This document shows, one piece after another, positions 63,443 to 64,000 of a stretch of DNA of 64,000 bases. Source of the DNA: Kangiella geojedonensis. GTDB taxonomy: Bacteria; Pseudomonadota; Gammaproteobacteria; Enterobacterales; Kangiellaceae. The translations under genes and the position numbers were made by a program. A model generated the notes under the pieces. That model ran no database searches. It was not told where the DNA came from and worked only from the letters and a program-made list of their open reading frames with translations. The stretch spans positions 1,550,001-1,614,000 of the forward strand of contig NZ_CP010975.1 of the NCBI RefSeq assembly GCF_000981765.1. Reading direction: 5' to 3'. Positions within the stretch are counted from its first letter, which is position 1; the number at the start of each line of letters is the position of its first letter.

Positions 63443-63748
63443 AACAGACTCCGTCTTTATTCTCTAGCCCAGTGTTTCTAGAAATAGAAAGTAAACTGTA
63501 GCCAAATAAATTTTGCGCACATTATCCAAGAAACCGTACAAACTTTCACCCCATATCTCTATAAATCGTCATTATCAATTTCTATTACTCAACGGCTATT
63601 TACGTCTCAGATACCTCAATCAGGCGTAATGCCTGATGAATAGTGCATCAAAAGCAATCGCGAAGATTTTGTGAGCTTTGTCACATAAACTTCCCTTCCA
63701 CCTTAAAAGAGCATAAAGTGATGCATATTTGCTTTAGCAACAATATTT
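63443..63748. other. Divergent intergenic region between hisC and the right-end gene
   Basis: 306 bp, A+T-rich, without a supported gene. It contains a CRP-like site at 63670-63685 and must hold the promoters of hisC (minus) and the membrane protein gene (plus). Confidence 0.6.
63670..63685. promoter_or_regulatory. CRP-like site, TGTGA-N6-TCACA
   Basis: TGTGAgctttgTCACA has both perfect half-sites at the 6-bp spacing, centred 71 bp before the ATG of the right-end gene. CATAAA at 63712-63717 could be a -10 and would put the site near -46, close to a class II position. Function is inferred. Confidence 0.7.
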
Positions 63749-64000
63749 ATGCGAAAAGTCATCTATAAAATAGGTAGGATAAGAATAGTCGTTCTTATCT
63801 CTGTAATCGCAGTGTTACTGGCTGTAGGGCTCAACTACATTTTACAACAATTTCAAGAGGTTACATTTAGTTACAGCTCATTTCTCAGAGCAGCAGTAAT
63901 TCCTATTATTGTCGCCCCCCTCTTGTCTTGGTATTTAATCGGCTTATTTTTACGGGTCATAGAATTAGAGGAGACAATGTCCGAATGGGCCCTATTTGAT
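63749..64000 (+). CDS. N-terminus of a membrane protein, probable diguanylate cyclase (partial)
   Basis: 84 codons run off the right edge. Two hydrophobic spans (about 11-31 and 46-66, RAAVIPIIVAPLLSWYLIGLF) are joined by a short periplasmic segment. The end, LRVIELEETMSEWALFD, looks like the signalling helix that leads into a GGDEF domain (which often starts ALxDxLTGL). The GGDEF domain itself is outside the window, so the assignment is tentative; a histidine kinase is the main alternative. Confidence 0.55.
   Translation, partial: MRKVIYKIGRIRIVVLISVIAVLLAVGLNYILQQFQEVTFSYSSFLRAAVIPIIVAPLLSWYLIGLFLRVIELEETMSEWALFD

Overview
The window reads as a chromosome segment of a moderately A+T-rich marine-type gammaproteobacterium. 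The rsxABCDGE-nth block, the hisC-cmk-rpsA-ihfB-lapAB-pyrF block, uvrB, an RfaH with an ops element, and a rhombosortase all fit that class. A Kangiella-like organism is my guess from gene content; it is not proven here.

Layout. 1-8450: tail of metG, a small membrane protein, gamma-glutamyltransferase, the six-gene Rsx/Rnf electron-transfer operon and nth. 8540-10604: a secreted M6-type metalloprotease behind a perfect CRP-like palindrome. 10644-11045: tRNA-Val(GAC) followed, in its direction of transcription, by two ~162-bp units that each end in a copy of the tRNA 3' end. 11117-15814: cysD-cysN-SLC13 permease-cysC (minus strand), with a perfect 19-bp palindrome in the promoter region. 15975-46696: a ~31-kb minus-strand surface-polysaccharide locus. 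46880-48023: rfaH and an MlaC-like gene, then uvrB. 50316-53131: aminotransferase, tRNA-Asn(GTT), a lipoprotein and an XRE regulator. 53226-56083: a duplicated, unrecognised three-gene cassette. 56100-63442: rhombosortase, a ComEA-like protein and the pyrF-lapBA-ihfB-rpsA-cmk-hisC block. 63749-64000: start of a probable diguanylate cyclase behind a second CRP-like site.

How the polysaccharide locus works. Transcription starts downstream of rfaH, passes a perfect 12-nt ops element (46736-46725) and then cysQ, wza-like, wzi and wzz-like genes. Next come the pseudaminic acid genes pseB-C-F-G-formyltransferase-pseI, then flippase, a capsule-type transferase, ugd, polymerase, uxs, GT2, galU, pgi, a degenerate ugd, manB, epimerase, PIG-L deacetylase, initiating sugar-phosphate transferase, a second formyltransferase and two FlaA1/WbpM-type genes (one truncated). 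The precursors implied are UDP-glucose, UDP-glucuronate, UDP-xylose and CMP-pseudaminic acid. The pseudaminic acid is probably an N-formyl form, because no PseH acetyltransferase is present and a formyltransferase-like gene sits in its place.

The most novel item is the duplicated cassette at 53226-55875. Each copy has a 52-residue peptide with a conserved Gly-rich/acidic tail, a ~198-residue polytopic membrane protein and a 130-residue single-span protein whose start overlaps the preceding gene by 107 nt. Each sits behind the same perfect palindrome. The peptide genes are too short to appear in routine ORF calls.
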